DNA from: Nodosilinea sp. P-1105
GTDB taxonomy: Bacteria; Cyanobacteriota; Cyanobacteriia; Phormidesmidales; Phormidesmidaceae
Direction: 5' to 3'
Assembly: GCF_012911975.1 (NCBI RefSeq)
Contig: NZ_SMDQ01000030.1
Location: 1 to 64,000, forward strand
DNA: 64,000 nucleotides
Shown: in pieces, positions 1 through 8,585 of the stretch
Numbering within the stretch: the first letter of the stretch is position 1
How the letters are laid out: each line of letters starts with the position of its first letter
Program-made: the position numbers and the translations under genes
Notes under the pieces: model-generated
What the model saw: only the letters and a program-made list of their open reading frames with translations
What the model was told of the DNA's origin: nothing
The model's database searches: none

Positions 1-85
1 GTTTTGAATCCCAAAACAGGCGACACAGAAGTAGCATGAAAAGTAGCCGCGACTACCCCAGCATAATCAACACCCTACCCTTAGG

Positions 86-592
86 CTAAACGCTGCCAAC
101 GGGCACCCGCAGCATTTGCCCTGGCGCAATATGATCTGGCTGATCAAGTTTTTCTGGATTTGCTTTCACAATCCGATGGTACTGACCTGGATCACTGTAA
201 TGTTGCTCAGCGATAGCAGACAGCGTTTCCCCCTCTTCCACTGTATGAGCCCAGAAACCGCCATAGCTATCAATTAGCATTTTGCCAAAAATGACCGGAA
301 TAACCGCATCAGGCCCTCCATCAGGTCCAGTACCTGTGGAAATTTCAAGCGTTCCCTGAGCTGTAGCTGGCATGGATGATAAAGGCACTGAAACGCAAAA
401 GTTGGCCTGTGCTCCAGTTTGGCTAACTCGATAAAAATCATGAAAGATTTCTGTACCTTGACCGTCAATCAGTCGAATCGTGATTTCGCCATGTTGCCCT
501 GTACCAACCCCACAAACATAAACAGGGTCTCCAACGATGTCATTGGCTTGGGGCTGACGAATATCAACGGGAGAGGATTGAGTGTTAACCAT
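86..592 (-). CDS. Gmad2-like and LysM domain protein
   Basis: This 168-residue protein has two recognisable parts. Residues about 8-105 look like an immunoglobulin-type beta domain of the Gmad2 kind (VDIRQPQ...VYVCGVG start, then alternating strands). Residues about 115-165 form one LysM module (HTVEEGETLSAIAEQHY, then a second half ending PGQMLRVP). LysM modules bind peptidoglycan or other N-acetylglucosamine polymers, so a cell-wall role is inferred. No clear signal peptide is visible, so export is uncertain. It stands alone, with repeat-rich DNA upstream. The ATG at 592 is the first start in the open frame. The LysM call is firm; the Gmad2 call is less so. Confidence 0.75.
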   Translation of the reverse strand: MVNTQSSPVDIRQPQANDIVGDPVYVCGVGTGQHGEITIRLIDGQGTEIFHDFYRVSQTGAQANFCVSVPLSSMPATAQGTLEISTGTGPDGGPDAVIPVIFGKMLIDSYGGFWAHTVEEGETLSAIAEQHYSDPGQYHRIVKANPEKLDQPDHIAPGQMLRVPVGSV

Positions 593-727
593 AATGCTAT
601 GACAAAATTCTGCAAATATTCGGATACCACCTTAGAGACTGTTTGAAAAGGGCGTCCGCTAGTCAGCTAGGTCACTGTGACTCAGTAAAGCACAACTGGT
701 GTCTGACCTGATTTGACGGCCTATCGG

Positions 728-761
728 GTTTGAAAAGTTACCCGATGGGTACTTTTCAAAC
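728..761. repeat. Hairpin-forming inverted repeat
   Basis: The arms GTTTGAAAAGTTACCC (728-743) and GGGTACTTTTCAAAC (747-761) pair over 15 bp with one bulged T and a 3-nt loop. A partial copy of the left arm (GTTTGAAAAG) occurs about 85 bases upstream, near 645. It lies between the LysM gene and the remnant at 882-1367. It may be a mobile-element end or a palindromic repeat; no T-run marks it as a terminator. Confidence 0.6.
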
Positions 762-881
762 ATCCTCTTAAGCTGGCACTAAACGGTAGAAAGAACCCAC
801 TTATACCTACCAAGTTCAACTTGGCACCAGGGTTTGCTTGCTGCATCTCCTGCTTTCCTGTACCAGCTTTATCAACAGACT

Positions 882-1367
882 TTAGTAAACGTCTTCAATG
901 GATACTTCAACTGGATCCTGTTCTAGCCTGAAAATTCTAACCTGATCAAATCGATCTAATTCTAAGCCTGTCTTCTCATACTCCACGGAACACACTGAAA
1001 TCACTTGAGGAAAGACCCCATCAAGAGGCTCTTTCTCTAATTGTAAAGCCAGCGTGGCATCTGGGGAATCTGGCTGAGTAGTGATTGCAGGAACTAAGTC
1101 TACTCTGTAACCGGGATGGGGAACTTCAACTTCTCCGCTTACCCGCAGGGTAGGCTCCCCCGGCGGCATTTGGTCAAAAAAGGCCTGAAAATCTTCCGTG
1201 TCTTCAGCCGCTCTAGGACGACAACTTGAAGCAGTATCCCCTGCTGCTGGTGAGTCAAATCCAAAACCAAATGCTGGCCCTGAAGGCTTACCAGTATATT
1301 GAGGGTTTGAGGCAGTTTCCAGATAGGCTCTAAGGCCTCTGTCATCGTTTCGGCCACCCGTAGCAAC
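882..1367 (-). pseudogene. 5'-truncated hypothetical gene
   Basis: The minus-strand frame ending with TAA at 882-884 stays open back to an in-frame stop at 1368-1370, but its first ATG is only at 1169. Upstream of that ATG the frame still reads like protein, with an acidic stretch (AAEDTEDFQAFFDQ) just before the MPPGEPTLRV segment. This suggests the true 5' end is missing. The last 90 residues look like a compact beta-rich domain (LRVSGEVEVPHPGYRVDLVP...). No family was recognised. The cut end coincides with one arm of an inverted repeat (1342-1357), consistent with loss by rearrangement. A short intact protein starting at 1169 is the alternative. Confidence 0.45.
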
Positions 1368-1651
1368 TTATGGATAGTCCACCTGAACTATTGATTCCTA
1401 AGGACTTGTTGCCCAAGGGCTGCGGCGTTCTGGAGGCTAGGCTTGCTTGGCCTGAGTGGCCGAAACGATGATTAACGCTGGCTCTAAGTACACATATTTT
1501 CGAATTGCCCCACTTTACCGATTTTGCCCCCTCTAGCCTGCCGACTCCGGGGGGGATCAGATCAAATTTTAAAGTCCCCCAGATTTTGGGAATTTAAGGG
1601 GCCAAAGCGAGGGCAATGAGATCAGCCATGACTTATGTGTACTTAGTAGCC
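1342..1651. repeat. Two interlocking inverted repeats, possible element relic
   Basis: The first pair is TCATCGTTTCGGCCAC at 1342-1357 and its exact reverse complement at 1456-1471 (16 bp). The second pair is GGCTCTAAGTACACATA at 1480-1496, matched by the complement of 1634-1651 with one extra base. The two pairs lie side by side and border the truncated gene at 882-1367. This arrangement suggests debris of a mobile or inverted segment. No transposase is present. Confidence 0.5.
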
Positions 1652-1776
1652 CAAAAAGGGAGAGGGACTTTGAATTTTGCTTCCCTTCTCCCTTTTTGAG
1701 AGAAGGAGCTGGAAGACGTAGAACTTTGCTCTTCCTGCAAAATAGGCTATGAATTTGCAAGAGTGGGATGCACTCA
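1560..1776. repeat. Dispersed intergenic repeat, copy 1
   Basis: This gene-free stretch contains a CCCCCAGATTTTGGG-type palindrome, a GGGAGAGGGACTTTGAATTT block, a CCCTTCTCCC block and an AGTGGGATGCACTCA end at 1762-1776. The same end and the same gggagaggga/cccttctccc blocks occur at 14187-14350, so the two loci share an intergenic repeat family. No coding potential was seen. Confidence 0.55.
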
Positions 1777-1788
1777 TTTTGAAGTTGG

Positions 1789-2175
1789 TTAACAACCCTC
1801 TCCCAGCGAAATTCTAGGTGTGCTTTCCTCGAGTTCTACTGTGCCAAAAATAGGTACATTTTCATTCTTGTAGCTTACAACTAATTCACCATCAAAGCAG
1901 GAACCCTTATCTAGTCGACCTTTTAACTCAACACATGTCTCCCTAGAACCCTCACTTATGCAATATTTTGTTAACTCCAACTCATGGCGTTGTGTACCTG
2001 GTATCCATGGCGCTTCAATCTCAACATAGTTTTCGCTAACGTCAACCACGATGCCGATTTCTGTAGAAATCCCAGGAATATCAGCTTTACAACCCCATTC
2101 CAATCTATTAGTGCCAACATCTAAATCACAACCCATGCTTACTCTTGACAAAGTTGACTCTTTCATTTTAGCCAT
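1789..2175 (-). CDS. Hypothetical cysteine-containing small protein
   Basis: This 128-residue protein was not recognised. Five internal cysteines plus a C-terminal one are visible (SMGCDLD, WGCKAD, KYCISE, ETCVEL, GSCFDG, GEGC). The sequence alternates strand-like stretches with acidic turns, so it looks like a small beta protein that could hold disulfides or a metal. There is no signal peptide or membrane segment. The base composition is more AT-rich than most of the window, and repeats lie on both sides, which would fit an acquired gene. The ATG at 2175 is the only reasonable start. Confidence 0.5.
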   Translation of the reverse strand: MAKMKESTLSRVSMGCDLDVGTNRLEWGCKADIPGISTEIGIVVDVSENYVEIEAPWIPGTQRHELELTKYCISEGSRETCVELKGRLDKGSCFDGELVVSYKNENVPIFGTVELEESTPRISLGEGC

Positions 2176-3054
2176 GATTTGTTTCGCTCCATATCAAAAT
2201 ATCTTCAACCTGCATTGCTGAGCAGGTAAACAGCAACTCTTAGCATTACCTTGAAAGGCGCATTACCTTGAAAGGCAATACTTCATTTGCGTGCGACTAT
2301 AATGTGCACCTGATTCAAAGACTGTGGCTTAAGGCAGGAAAAACTTATCCCTGGCATTTTTAAACCGTTTGGGCTAGAGTTGCTTCTCTATCAGAACCCT
2401 GCCTTGAGTATGCATTGTTCAGGAATCGCTTAAGCTAATGACGCAGTATAGACAAGCTACCAACTGCTTCATTTTTGCCTGCTTCCCCTGTCAACCATAT
2501 TCTTCCGAGAATTTTTGTCTGAGTACATCACTGCTCCTTGCGAGCGCACTCACATCTCTCTACTGTTCACGTTAACAACCACATATCTGAACCGCAAGGG
2601 GGGCAGACGGTTAAAGCGTGGAAATAAGGGAAAATTTGCTAAGGAAGGAGGAGATCGATTATTTGATTTCTCCCAGATTAACGACTTGTTGAAAATCTGG
2701 GAGGAATAGAACTACTGAGATCTCGTTGTTATTCTCAATAAGGTTTGTATTTTCCAAAGTGCTTAAGATCTTGTACTTCTTTAGTATTTGAGAACTTATA
2801 CTTCTTTGAAGTTGAAGCTAGCTCAGCTGCAGCTCCTCTTTTGTCAATGGAGTGACTGTTAATGGAATGACCCGATCGCAGCTCAGCTTAGAATCACGCC
2901 TTCCCAGTCTTGAAAGGGATTGCCACAGTTATTAAGCCTACACCAGTACATGACGTCGAGCTCCCAGGACTCTTAGGGCTCATGGACTGTCAACTTTGGG
3001 GCCTCCCAGGGTAGAGCCCTGGGGTCTGTACCGGCACTCTGGTTGGTCATTTGG
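2176..3054. other. Long intergenic region with hairpin and repeats
   Basis: No convincing gene was found in these roughly 880 bases. A 64-codon frame from TTG at 2515 to 2709 is basic in its middle (RKGGRRLKRGNKGKF) but has no ribosome site and no recognised family. A 10-bp stem (CTCCCAGATT at 2670-2679 with AATCTGGGAG at 2694-2703, 14-nt loop) lies at its 3' end. Bases 2961-3041 carry the dispersed repeat ending in GGTCTGTACCGGCACTCT that recurs at 19435 and 57951. The middle part is AT-rich compared with the flanks. Confidence 0.5.
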
Positions 3055-4020
3055 TCACACATTAAAGGTCCACATGACTGGATTGTCATCCAGATGGTCA
3101 GTGACCGTGCGGCTAATGGCATCGATTTCAGCCAAATCCGCCGCCGATAGGGTCACCTCAACCGCCCTGGCATTTTCCTGGGCCTGTTCCCCATTGCGGG
3201 CTCCGACGATGGCGGTGGTTTGGGGCTGGGCCATCAACCAGGCCAGGGCCAGGTTGCCCAGGGTGGTGTGGTGGCGATCGGCGATCGGTTTCAGTTGGGC
3301 CAGGGCGGCTTGGGCCTTGGCGTAGAGGGGGGGCTGAAACAACTTATTCTTACTGCGGATATCGTCCTTGGGAAACTGGTGATGGGGGCCAAACTTGCCG
3401 GTCAGCAGGCCCTGGCCCAGGGCCGAGTAGGCCAGGATGGTGATGTTGTGCTCGACACAGTAGGGCTGCAATTCGGCCTCTACCCCCCGCCAGAACAGGG
3501 AATAGGGGGGCTGCAAACTGTCGATGCGTCCGTACTGCATCGCCTCTTGTAGTTGGGTTTTAGAAAAATTCGACACGCCGATCGCGCGAATTTTGCCCTG
3601 TTGTTTCAACTGATTCAGGGCCTCCATGGTTTCGCCGATGGGCACAATCTCGCTCTTAAACGAGCCCGAGGGCCAGTGGATTTGGTACAGATCAATCACC
3701 TCGGTCTGTAGCCGCCCCAGAGAACCCTCACAGGCCTCGATCACCTGATCCGCCTTCAGGTGATTGGCAAAGACTTTGGTGGCCAAAATCACCCGATCGC
3801 GCACCCCCGCCAGGGCCTTACCCACTAACTCTTCCGAGTAGCCATCCCCATACACCTCCGCCGTGTCAAAGGTGGTGATACCCGCCTTAAAGGCCGCCTG
3901 CATGGCCTCAATCACCGCCTGGTCTTCTATCCCCACCCAGCCTTTCTTCCCCGCCTGCCAGGTGCCAAAAATTAGCGGCGTAATCTCAATATCCGTATTG
4001 CCCAGCGTTCGCGTTTCCAT
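3055..4020 (-). CDS. Aldo/keto reductase
   Basis: This 321-residue protein is an NADPH-dependent aldo/keto reductase, a soluble TIM-barrel oxidoreductase acting on carbonyl substrates. The full catalytic tetrad is visible: Asp52 and Tyr57 in FDTAEVYGDGYSEE, Lys82 in ILATKVF, and His115 in YQIHWP. The cofactor end (AIVGARNGEQAQENARAV) is intact and the length is normal for the family. The physiological substrate cannot be read from sequence. Its stop is followed by repeat DNA. Its start lies 2 bp downstream of the stop of the Uma2 gene on the same strand, so the two are probably co-transcribed. Confidence 0.93.
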   Translation of the reverse strand: METRTLGNTDIEITPLIFGTWQAGKKGWVGIEDQAVIEAMQAAFKAGITTFDTAEVYGDGYSEELVGKALAGVRDRVILATKVFANHLKADQVIEACEGSLGRLQTEVIDLYQIHWPSGSFKSEIVPIGETMEALNQLKQQGKIRAIGVSNFSKTQLQEAMQYGRIDSLQPPYSLFWRGVEAELQPYCVEHNITILAYSALGQGLLTGKFGPHHQFPKDDIRSKNKLFQPPLYAKAQAALAQLKPIADRHHTTLGNLALAWLMAQPQTTAIVGARNGEQAQENARAVEVTLSAADLAEIDAISRTVTDHLDDNPVMWTFNV

Positions 4021-4022
4021 GC

Positions 4023-4718
4023 CTATGTGTCCTGAATAGAATTCAATCTGCCCAGAAAATCCTTATGTTCTAAAGACTGTAAGCCCTGCTGCACCACAGA
4101 CAGCACCTGGGCCAAGTCGCCCCGTACCATGGCTTCACGATCCAGCCACAGGCCGGGGAAAACTCGACTTTGGCAAACCCCATCAGCCCCCAAAGGTAGA
4201 TCGACGTAGCGATCGCCCTCTAGATAAAACCAATCAATTTTGCGATCGAACACCTGCCAGACAATATACTCTTTGACGCCGTGGCGGCAGTATACGGCCT
4301 TTTTATCTTGCAAATCTGCAGTAGCAGTGCTGGCAGACACCTCTACCACGAGTTCTGGGGGGCCTTCTATGTAGTCGTCACTGCTGAGGTGCGATCGCCC
4401 TCCCAGAGATGGTTCCAGCCTCAAAATTCCATCGGGCTGAGGCGCATTCTTATGGTCAAGTCTAACGGTGGGGTTGTCACCTACCCGCACGCCGGGGGTA
4501 GCCGCAAAATACAGCCCTAGCCAGGTCATCAAAAAGCTGTGGGGTTCCGCATGGCTCCCGAAACGCAGGGCTGCAGCCACGTATACAACTCCTTCTATCA
4601 ACTCGGCCTTCTTCAACTTGGGCATCGCGGCGTAGCGGCGCTCGAACTCATCGCGGTTCAGGCGATCGCCGCTTTCCAAAGGCGGCACGGTTAGAGGTGT
4701 GTGAGGATAGGTGGTCAT
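4023..4718 (-). CDS. Uma2 family protein (DUF820)
   Basis: This 231-residue protein belongs to the Uma2/DUF820 family, which has a PD-(D/E)XK nuclease fold and is greatly expanded in cyanobacteria. The diagnostic residues are present: Asp in PQPDGILRLE, Glu in ELVVEVSAST, and Lys in DLQDKKAVYCRHGVKEYIVW. The family function is unproven; nuclease activity is inferred from the fold. The start chosen is the ATG at 4718 (MTTYPHTPL); another ATG lies three codons upstream at 4727. It precedes the aldo/keto reductase by 2 bp. Two relatives are in this window (17875-18510 and the fragment at 27268). Confidence 0.9.
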   Translation of the reverse strand: MTTYPHTPLTVPPLESGDRLNRDEFERRYAAMPKLKKAELIEGVVYVAAALRFGSHAEPHSFLMTWLGLYFAATPGVRVGDNPTVRLDHKNAPQPDGILRLEPSLGGRSHLSSDDYIEGPPELVVEVSASTATADLQDKKAVYCRHGVKEYIVWQVFDRKIDWFYLEGDRYVDLPLGADGVCQSRVFPGLWLDREAMVRGDLAQVLSVVQQGLQSLEHKDFLGRLNSIQDT

Positions 4719-5041
4719 CACGGGCATCCGTCAGAACATACTTGCATGATAACCCCCACAACCCTTGATCCCAGGTCAATATAGTAGTACCAATATATTG
4801 GCTAAATTCAACGTTTCTCCTTCGGAGACGCTGCGCGAGTAAAATCCAAAATCCAAAATCCTCCTCCTTCCCCATTCCCCCGCCAAGGCGGACACACAGG
4901 TCCGCCCCTACGCCCTCACCCTACCCTGCGGGAAGCCGCTTAAGTGCGCTGCACACGCTTCGCGTTCCATGTCGCTTGCGAAACGCGTCTACCACCCATC
5001 CACCCCATCCCCCCATCCCCCCACCACCCCACCACTCCCCA
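4719..5041. other. Intergenic region ending in a C-rich tract
   Basis: This divergent region separates the Uma2 gene from the helicase. It contains short palindromic repeats common in cyanobacterial intergenic DNA (TTCTCCTTCGGAGA near 4816, CCGCCAAGGCGG near 4880). From about 4986 it becomes a CCACCCATCCACCCC-type tract that runs up to the helicase ATG. No Shine-Dalgarno motif precedes that ATG. Confidence 0.5.
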
Positions 5042-6613
5042 ATGCCACCCAAACTCCGTCCTTACCAGGTTGATCTGATCAACGATCTCTACCGCCAACT
5101 CAACCAGGGCCATAAGCGGATCGCGATCGTGGCCGGAACTGGGGCTGGCAAGACGGTGATCAGCGGCCAGATCTGCGCCCATGCCGAGGCCGCAGGCAAG
5201 CGGTTGATGTTTTTGGTGCACCTGGACGTGCTGGTGGGCCAGACCTACGACAAGATGAAGTCCTTTGGGCTGCACTGTGGCTTTATCAAAGCCGGGTGGG
5301 AGGAGAACCGCGAGGCCCCCATCCAGATCGCCAGTATCCAGACCATGGGCAAGCGCCGTTGGTGGAAGCAGTGGCCCGCCGATGTGGTGTTTTTTGACGA
5401 GGGGCACATTACCCTGTTTAGCCAGGTGGGTAAGTCGGTGCTCAAGACCTTCCCCAACGCGGTCCACCTGGTGATGACCGCCACCCCAGAACGCCTGGGC
5501 AAAGAGCAACTGGGGGACTACATGGATACCCTGGTGGCGTCTCCGGTGCCCAGCCAGCTCCAGCAGATGAACTACCTGGCCCCGATGAAGTACTACAGCA
5601 TGCCGCCAGACGGGGTCGCCAACTTGAAGGAAGTCAAAACCGTGCGAGGGGACTATGACGAAGTCGGGCTGAAAAACGCCTGCGATCGCCCCGAGCTGAT
5701 CGAAAAAATTGTCAAAGAATGGCAGCGGCTCTGCCCCGGCAAGCGCACCATTGCCTTCTGTGTAGATATTGAGCACGCTCGCCATGTGGCGGATGCTTTT
5801 CGGGCCGCGGGTATCCCTGCCGACACGGTGGAAGGGGGCACCCCGATTAAAGAGCGCCAGCGCATGTACAGCGATTTGCGAGACGAAAACATCCTGATAC
5901 TAACCTCCTGCAATGTGATTAGCATCGGCTTTGATGAACCCAGTGTGGAAGTGGGGCTGATGCTGCGACCCACCCAATCCAGTGCCCTACACCTGCAACA
6001 GATTGGTCGGGTGATGCGCATTTCTCCCCAGACCGGCAAGCCCTACGGCATCATTTTGGACCAGGCGGGCAACCTGGAGCGGTTGGGGTTTCCTGAAGAC
6101 ATTAAGGACTATCACCTACCGGTGAAAAAAGATGGGGGCGGGGCGGGCAAGCCAGCCCCCACCAAGCCTTGCCCCCAGTGCGGGCGAATTGTGCTGTCGT
6201 TTATTGCCCGCTGCCCCGACTGCGGCCACCAGTGGATCACTGAACGCCCCCTGAATCTAGAGGACATGGTGGAAATTTACTCTGCTGAGCAGGCCCACCA
6301 AATCAACGATATTCCCACCCTGGTGGAACTGTTCCACAGCCATCGGCGCCGGGCTTATCTGCGCCGCAATGCCCCCACCTGGGCTGAACGGTCTTTTTGG
6401 GAGCATTGTGGCCGCTGGCCTCAGGATGCCTGGTGCCTGGGCTCGATTTTGGGACCCCGCCCCACCCCCCCGCAAATGCTGGAGTATTTTGAGTATCTGC
6501 AAAAAAGTGCAAAGCGGCTGGGCAAACGCCCAGATTGGATTAAACAGGAATTTGAAAAGGAATGCGGCGCCGGCAGCTTTGAGCAAATCACGGGGTTGCG
6601 TCAGGCCCTGTAA
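5042..6613 (+). CDS. Superfamily 2 DEAD/DEAH-type helicase with zinc ribbon
   Basis: This 523-residue protein is an ATP-dependent nucleic acid translocase or helicase of superfamily 2. Seen motifs are the Q-region LRPYQVDLI, Walker A AGTGAGKT (residues 31-38), motif II DEGH (119-122), motif III TAT (146-148), motif V around SIGFDEP, and motif VI QQIGRVMR (319-326). After the second RecA lobe a zinc ribbon has two CPxC pairs (C377, C380, C391, C394). A helical tail of about 130 residues follows. The layout resembles phage and restriction-type SF2 helicases. An upstream ATG at 4976 would add a proline/histidine stretch encoded by the C-rich repeat, so the ATG at 5042 is preferred. Its biological role is unknown. 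Confidence 0.88.
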   Translation: MPPKLRPYQVDLINDLYRQLNQGHKRIAIVAGTGAGKTVISGQICAHAEAAGKRLMFLVHLDVLVGQTYDKMKSFGLHCGFIKAGWEENREAPIQIASIQTMGKRRWWKQWPADVVFFDEGHITLFSQVGKSVLKTFPNAVHLVMTATPERLGKEQLGDYMDTLVASPVPSQLQQMNYLAPMKYYSMPPDGVANLKEVKTVRGDYDEVGLKNACDRPELIEKIVKEWQRLCPGKRTIAFCVDIEHARHVADAFRAAGIPADTVEGGTPIKERQRMYSDLRDENILILTSCNVISIGFDEPSVEVGLMLRPTQSSALHLQQIGRVMRISPQTGKPYGIILDQAGNLERLGFPEDIKDYHLPVKKDGGGAGKPAPTKPCPQCGRIVLSFIARCPDCGHQWITERPLNLEDMVEIYSAEQAHQINDIPTLVELFHSHRRRAYLRRNAPTWAERSFWEHCGRWPQDAWCLGSILGPRPTPPQMLEYFEYLQKSAKRLGKRPDWIKQEFEKECGAGSFEQITGLRQAL

Positions 6614-6627
6614 CTAAAACCGGCGGC

Positions 6628-6667
6628 ATCCCCCCTACTTCCGTGATCAAGGGAGGTCAGGGGGGAT
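6628..6667. terminator. Hairpin after helicase gene
   Basis: The arms ATCCCCCCT (6628-6636) and AGGGGGGAT (6659-6667) form a 9-bp GC-rich stem with a 22-nt loop, 15 bases after the helicase stop. No T-run follows. It may be a transcription-attenuating hairpin or a dispersed palindrome. Confidence 0.4.
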
Positions 6668-6887
6668 CGTCACGATGGACTCTACCCAAGATGGACTCTG
6701 CCCGAGTCAGATCCGCTGGCTTGAGATCTGCTTGCTACAACGTGCTCCAGCTACAAACTTAATCAGAGAACTTAATCAGAGATTGACCAATATCATCTTC
6801 TCTAGCTGAATCTAGCGTCTGTATTCCAGGCGCTTTTTTGGTTGGGATACTTAAGATTTAGATGGCAGACTCTTAGCGATCGCCACA

Positions 6888-7007
6888 ATGCATCAGTCTT
6901 CCACAGCTAGAAACGATCGGTTACGATTGGCGGTTACGTTTGTGCTAGTGGCGTTATTCTGCCTGGGGGTAGATGACTTTATAACGGAATGTACCTACGG
7001 TATGTAG
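6888..7007 (+). CDS. 39-codon micro-ORF upstream of ggpS, GgpR-like position
   Basis: An ATG at 6888 opens a 39-residue frame that ends with TAG at 7005-7007, 69 bases before the ggpS start. The peptide has a basic N-terminal part (TARNDRLRL), a hydrophobic middle (AVTFVLVALFCLGV) and an acidic end (DDFITE). In Synechocystis PCC 6803 a small protein, GgpR, is encoded directly upstream of ggpS and represses it. The position here is analogous, but no sequence comparison could be made. No clear ribosome site was seen, so this could also be plain leader sequence. Confidence 0.35.
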   Translation: MHQSSTARNDRLRLAVTFVLVALFCLGVDDFITECTYGM

Positions 7008-7023
7008 GTATGATTGGCTTGTA

Positions 7024-7080
7024 ATGAGCCTATGGGTACCTGCTACTCAGGCGTTATCAAGGAGCAGAACGATCTCATGA
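7024..7080 (+). CDS. Possible 18-codon leader ORF overlapping ggpS start
   Basis: ATG at 7024 opens an 18-codon frame (starting MSLWVPATQALS) whose TGA overlaps the ggpS ATG in the sequence ATGA at 7077-7080. This geometry would allow translational coupling or a leader-peptide effect on ggpS. It is too short to judge by composition. Confidence 0.25.
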   Translation: MSLWVPATQALSRSRTIS

Positions 7081-8585
7081 AATCTTCCTTAGTCATTCTC
7101 TACCACCGAGAACCCTATGACGAAGTGGTAGAAAACGGCAAAACCGTCTACCGCGAAAAGAAAAGCCCCAACGGTATTGTGCCCACCCTAAAAAGCTTCT
7201 TTGCTAACGCCGATAGCAGCACTTGGGTAGCTTGGAAGCAGGTGTCTGCCGATCAGCAGGAAGCCTTTGACGATCGCGTTACGATGGAAGGCTGGAGCGA
7301 TCGGGCTGTGATTCGCCGCATTCCCCTAACAGCCGATCGCGTCAAGGATTTCTACTACATCACTGCCAAAGAAGCGATTTGGCCCATTCTCCATTCTTTC
7401 CCCGAGCATTTCACCTACGAAAGCTCGGACTGGGAGAACTTTCAACACATCAATCGACTCTTTGCTGATGCGGCCTGCGAGGAAGCCGCAGACGATGCTT
7501 TGATCTGGATTCACGACTATAACCTGTGGCTTACCCCCTACTACATTCGGCAAAAAATGCCCAATGTCAAAATTGCCTTTTTCCACCACACCCCCTTCCC
7601 CGCCGCCGATGTGTTTAATATTTTGCACTGGCGCGAGGCGATCGTTGACAGCCTGCTTTGTTGCGACCTGTGTGGTTTCCACATTCCCCGCTATGTAGAG
7701 AACTTTGTTTCTGCGGCTCGCAGCCTACGGGATGTCAACCTAGTTGAGCGTAACCCTGTGCCCGCCGCCTTTACCCCCTTTGGCACCGCCTTAGCGGAAC
7801 CCGATATGACCACCAAGCTGGAGTACCAAGGCCGGATTGTTAACGTCGATGCTTTTCCCGTCGGCACCAACCCCAGCTACATCCACGACATGGTCAATAA
7901 GCCATCGGTGCAGCAACGGGTTCAAGATATTCGCAACGACATTGGCGATAACAAATTGATTGTGTCAGCGGGTCGAGTCGACTACGTGAAAGGGGCAAGG
8001 GAAATGCTGCTGTGCTACGAACGGCTGCTGGAGCGGCGGCCCGAGTTACGGGGGAACGTCAACCTGATTATGACAGCCGTCAAAGCCGCGGCTGGTATGC
8101 GGGTCTACCGTACCGCCCAGAGTGAAATCGAGCAGTTGGTAGGGCAGATCAATGGTCGTTTCTCCACCCTGACCTGGAATGCCATCACTCTATTTACTGA
8201 ACCAATTCCTTTCGATGACTTGATGGCACTGTACAAAACTGCCGACATCGCCTGGATTCCCCCCCTGCGGGATGGCCTCAATCTGGTGGCCAAAGAATAC
8301 ATTGCCGCCCATGGGGGCGAAGATGGGGTGTTGGTGCTATCAGAATTTACCGGATCGGCGGTAGAGTTACCCGACGCAGTGCTAACCAATCCATATTCTG
8401 ACAAGAATATGGATGAATGCATTGACATTGCTCTGGCGATGCCCCCCGAGGAACAAAAGCGTCGTATGGCCAAGATGCATCAAGCGATTACCGAATATGA
8501 CGTGCAGCAGTGGGCTAATCATATGTTCCGTGAAGCCAATGCGGTAATTGCTGAAGAGCCCGACAAGACCCTAGTGTCGGCCTAG
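7077..8585 (+). CDS. ggpS: Glucosylglycerol-phosphate synthase
   Basis: This 502-residue GT20-family enzyme makes glucosylglycerol phosphate from ADP-glucose and glycerol 3-phosphate. It is the first step to glucosylglycerol, the main compatible solute of moderately salt-tolerant cyanobacteria. The N-terminus SLVILYHREPYDE and the motifs WIHDYNLWLTPYYIR, FFHHTPFPAADVFNILHWR, SAGRVDYVKG and PPLRDGLNLVAKEY match trehalose-phosphate-synthase-type enzymes and GgpS in particular. The ATG at 7077 is preferred because AAGGAG lies at 7059-7064 and the length then fits known GgpS (about 500 residues). An in-frame ATG at 7014 is possible. No GgpP phosphatase was seen nearby. Salt induction is known for the family, and the micro-ORFs upstream may be part of its control. 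Confidence 0.95.
   Translation: MKSSLVILYHREPYDEVVENGKTVYREKKSPNGIVPTLKSFFANADSSTWVAWKQVSADQQEAFDDRVTMEGWSDRAVIRRIPLTADRVKDFYYITAKEAIWPILHSFPEHFTYESSDWENFQHINRLFADAACEEAADDALIWIHDYNLWLTPYYIRQKMPNVKIAFFHHTPFPAADVFNILHWREAIVDSLLCCDLCGFHIPRYVENFVSAARSLRDVNLVERNPVPAAFTPFGTALAEPDMTTKLEYQGRIVNVDAFPVGTNPSYIHDMVNKPSVQQRVQDIRNDIGDNKLIVSAGRVDYVKGAREMLLCYERLLERRPELRGNVNLIMTAVKAAAGMRVYRTAQSEIEQLVGQINGRFSTLTWNAITLFTEPIPFDDLMALYKTADIAWIPPLRDGLNLVAKEYIAAHGGEDGVLVLSEFTGSAVELPDAVLTNPYSDKNMDECIDIALAMPPEEQKRRMAKMHQAITEYDVQQWANHMFREANAVIAEEPDKTLVSA

Noticed and set aside
1139-1366. 75-codon minus-strand frame overlapping the 882-1367 remnant
   Set aside because: The overlapping frame that continues into the conserved-looking C-terminal domain reads more like protein. 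A frameshifted older gene cannot be excluded.
2515-2709. 64-codon plus-strand frame
   Set aside because: It starts with TTG, lacks a ribosome site, has no family and ends in a hairpin. It was kept only as a note in the intergenic entry.
4940-5785. Long minus-strand frame across the helicase start (281 codons)
   Set aside because: It is antisense to the clear helicase motifs and begins in repeat DNA.
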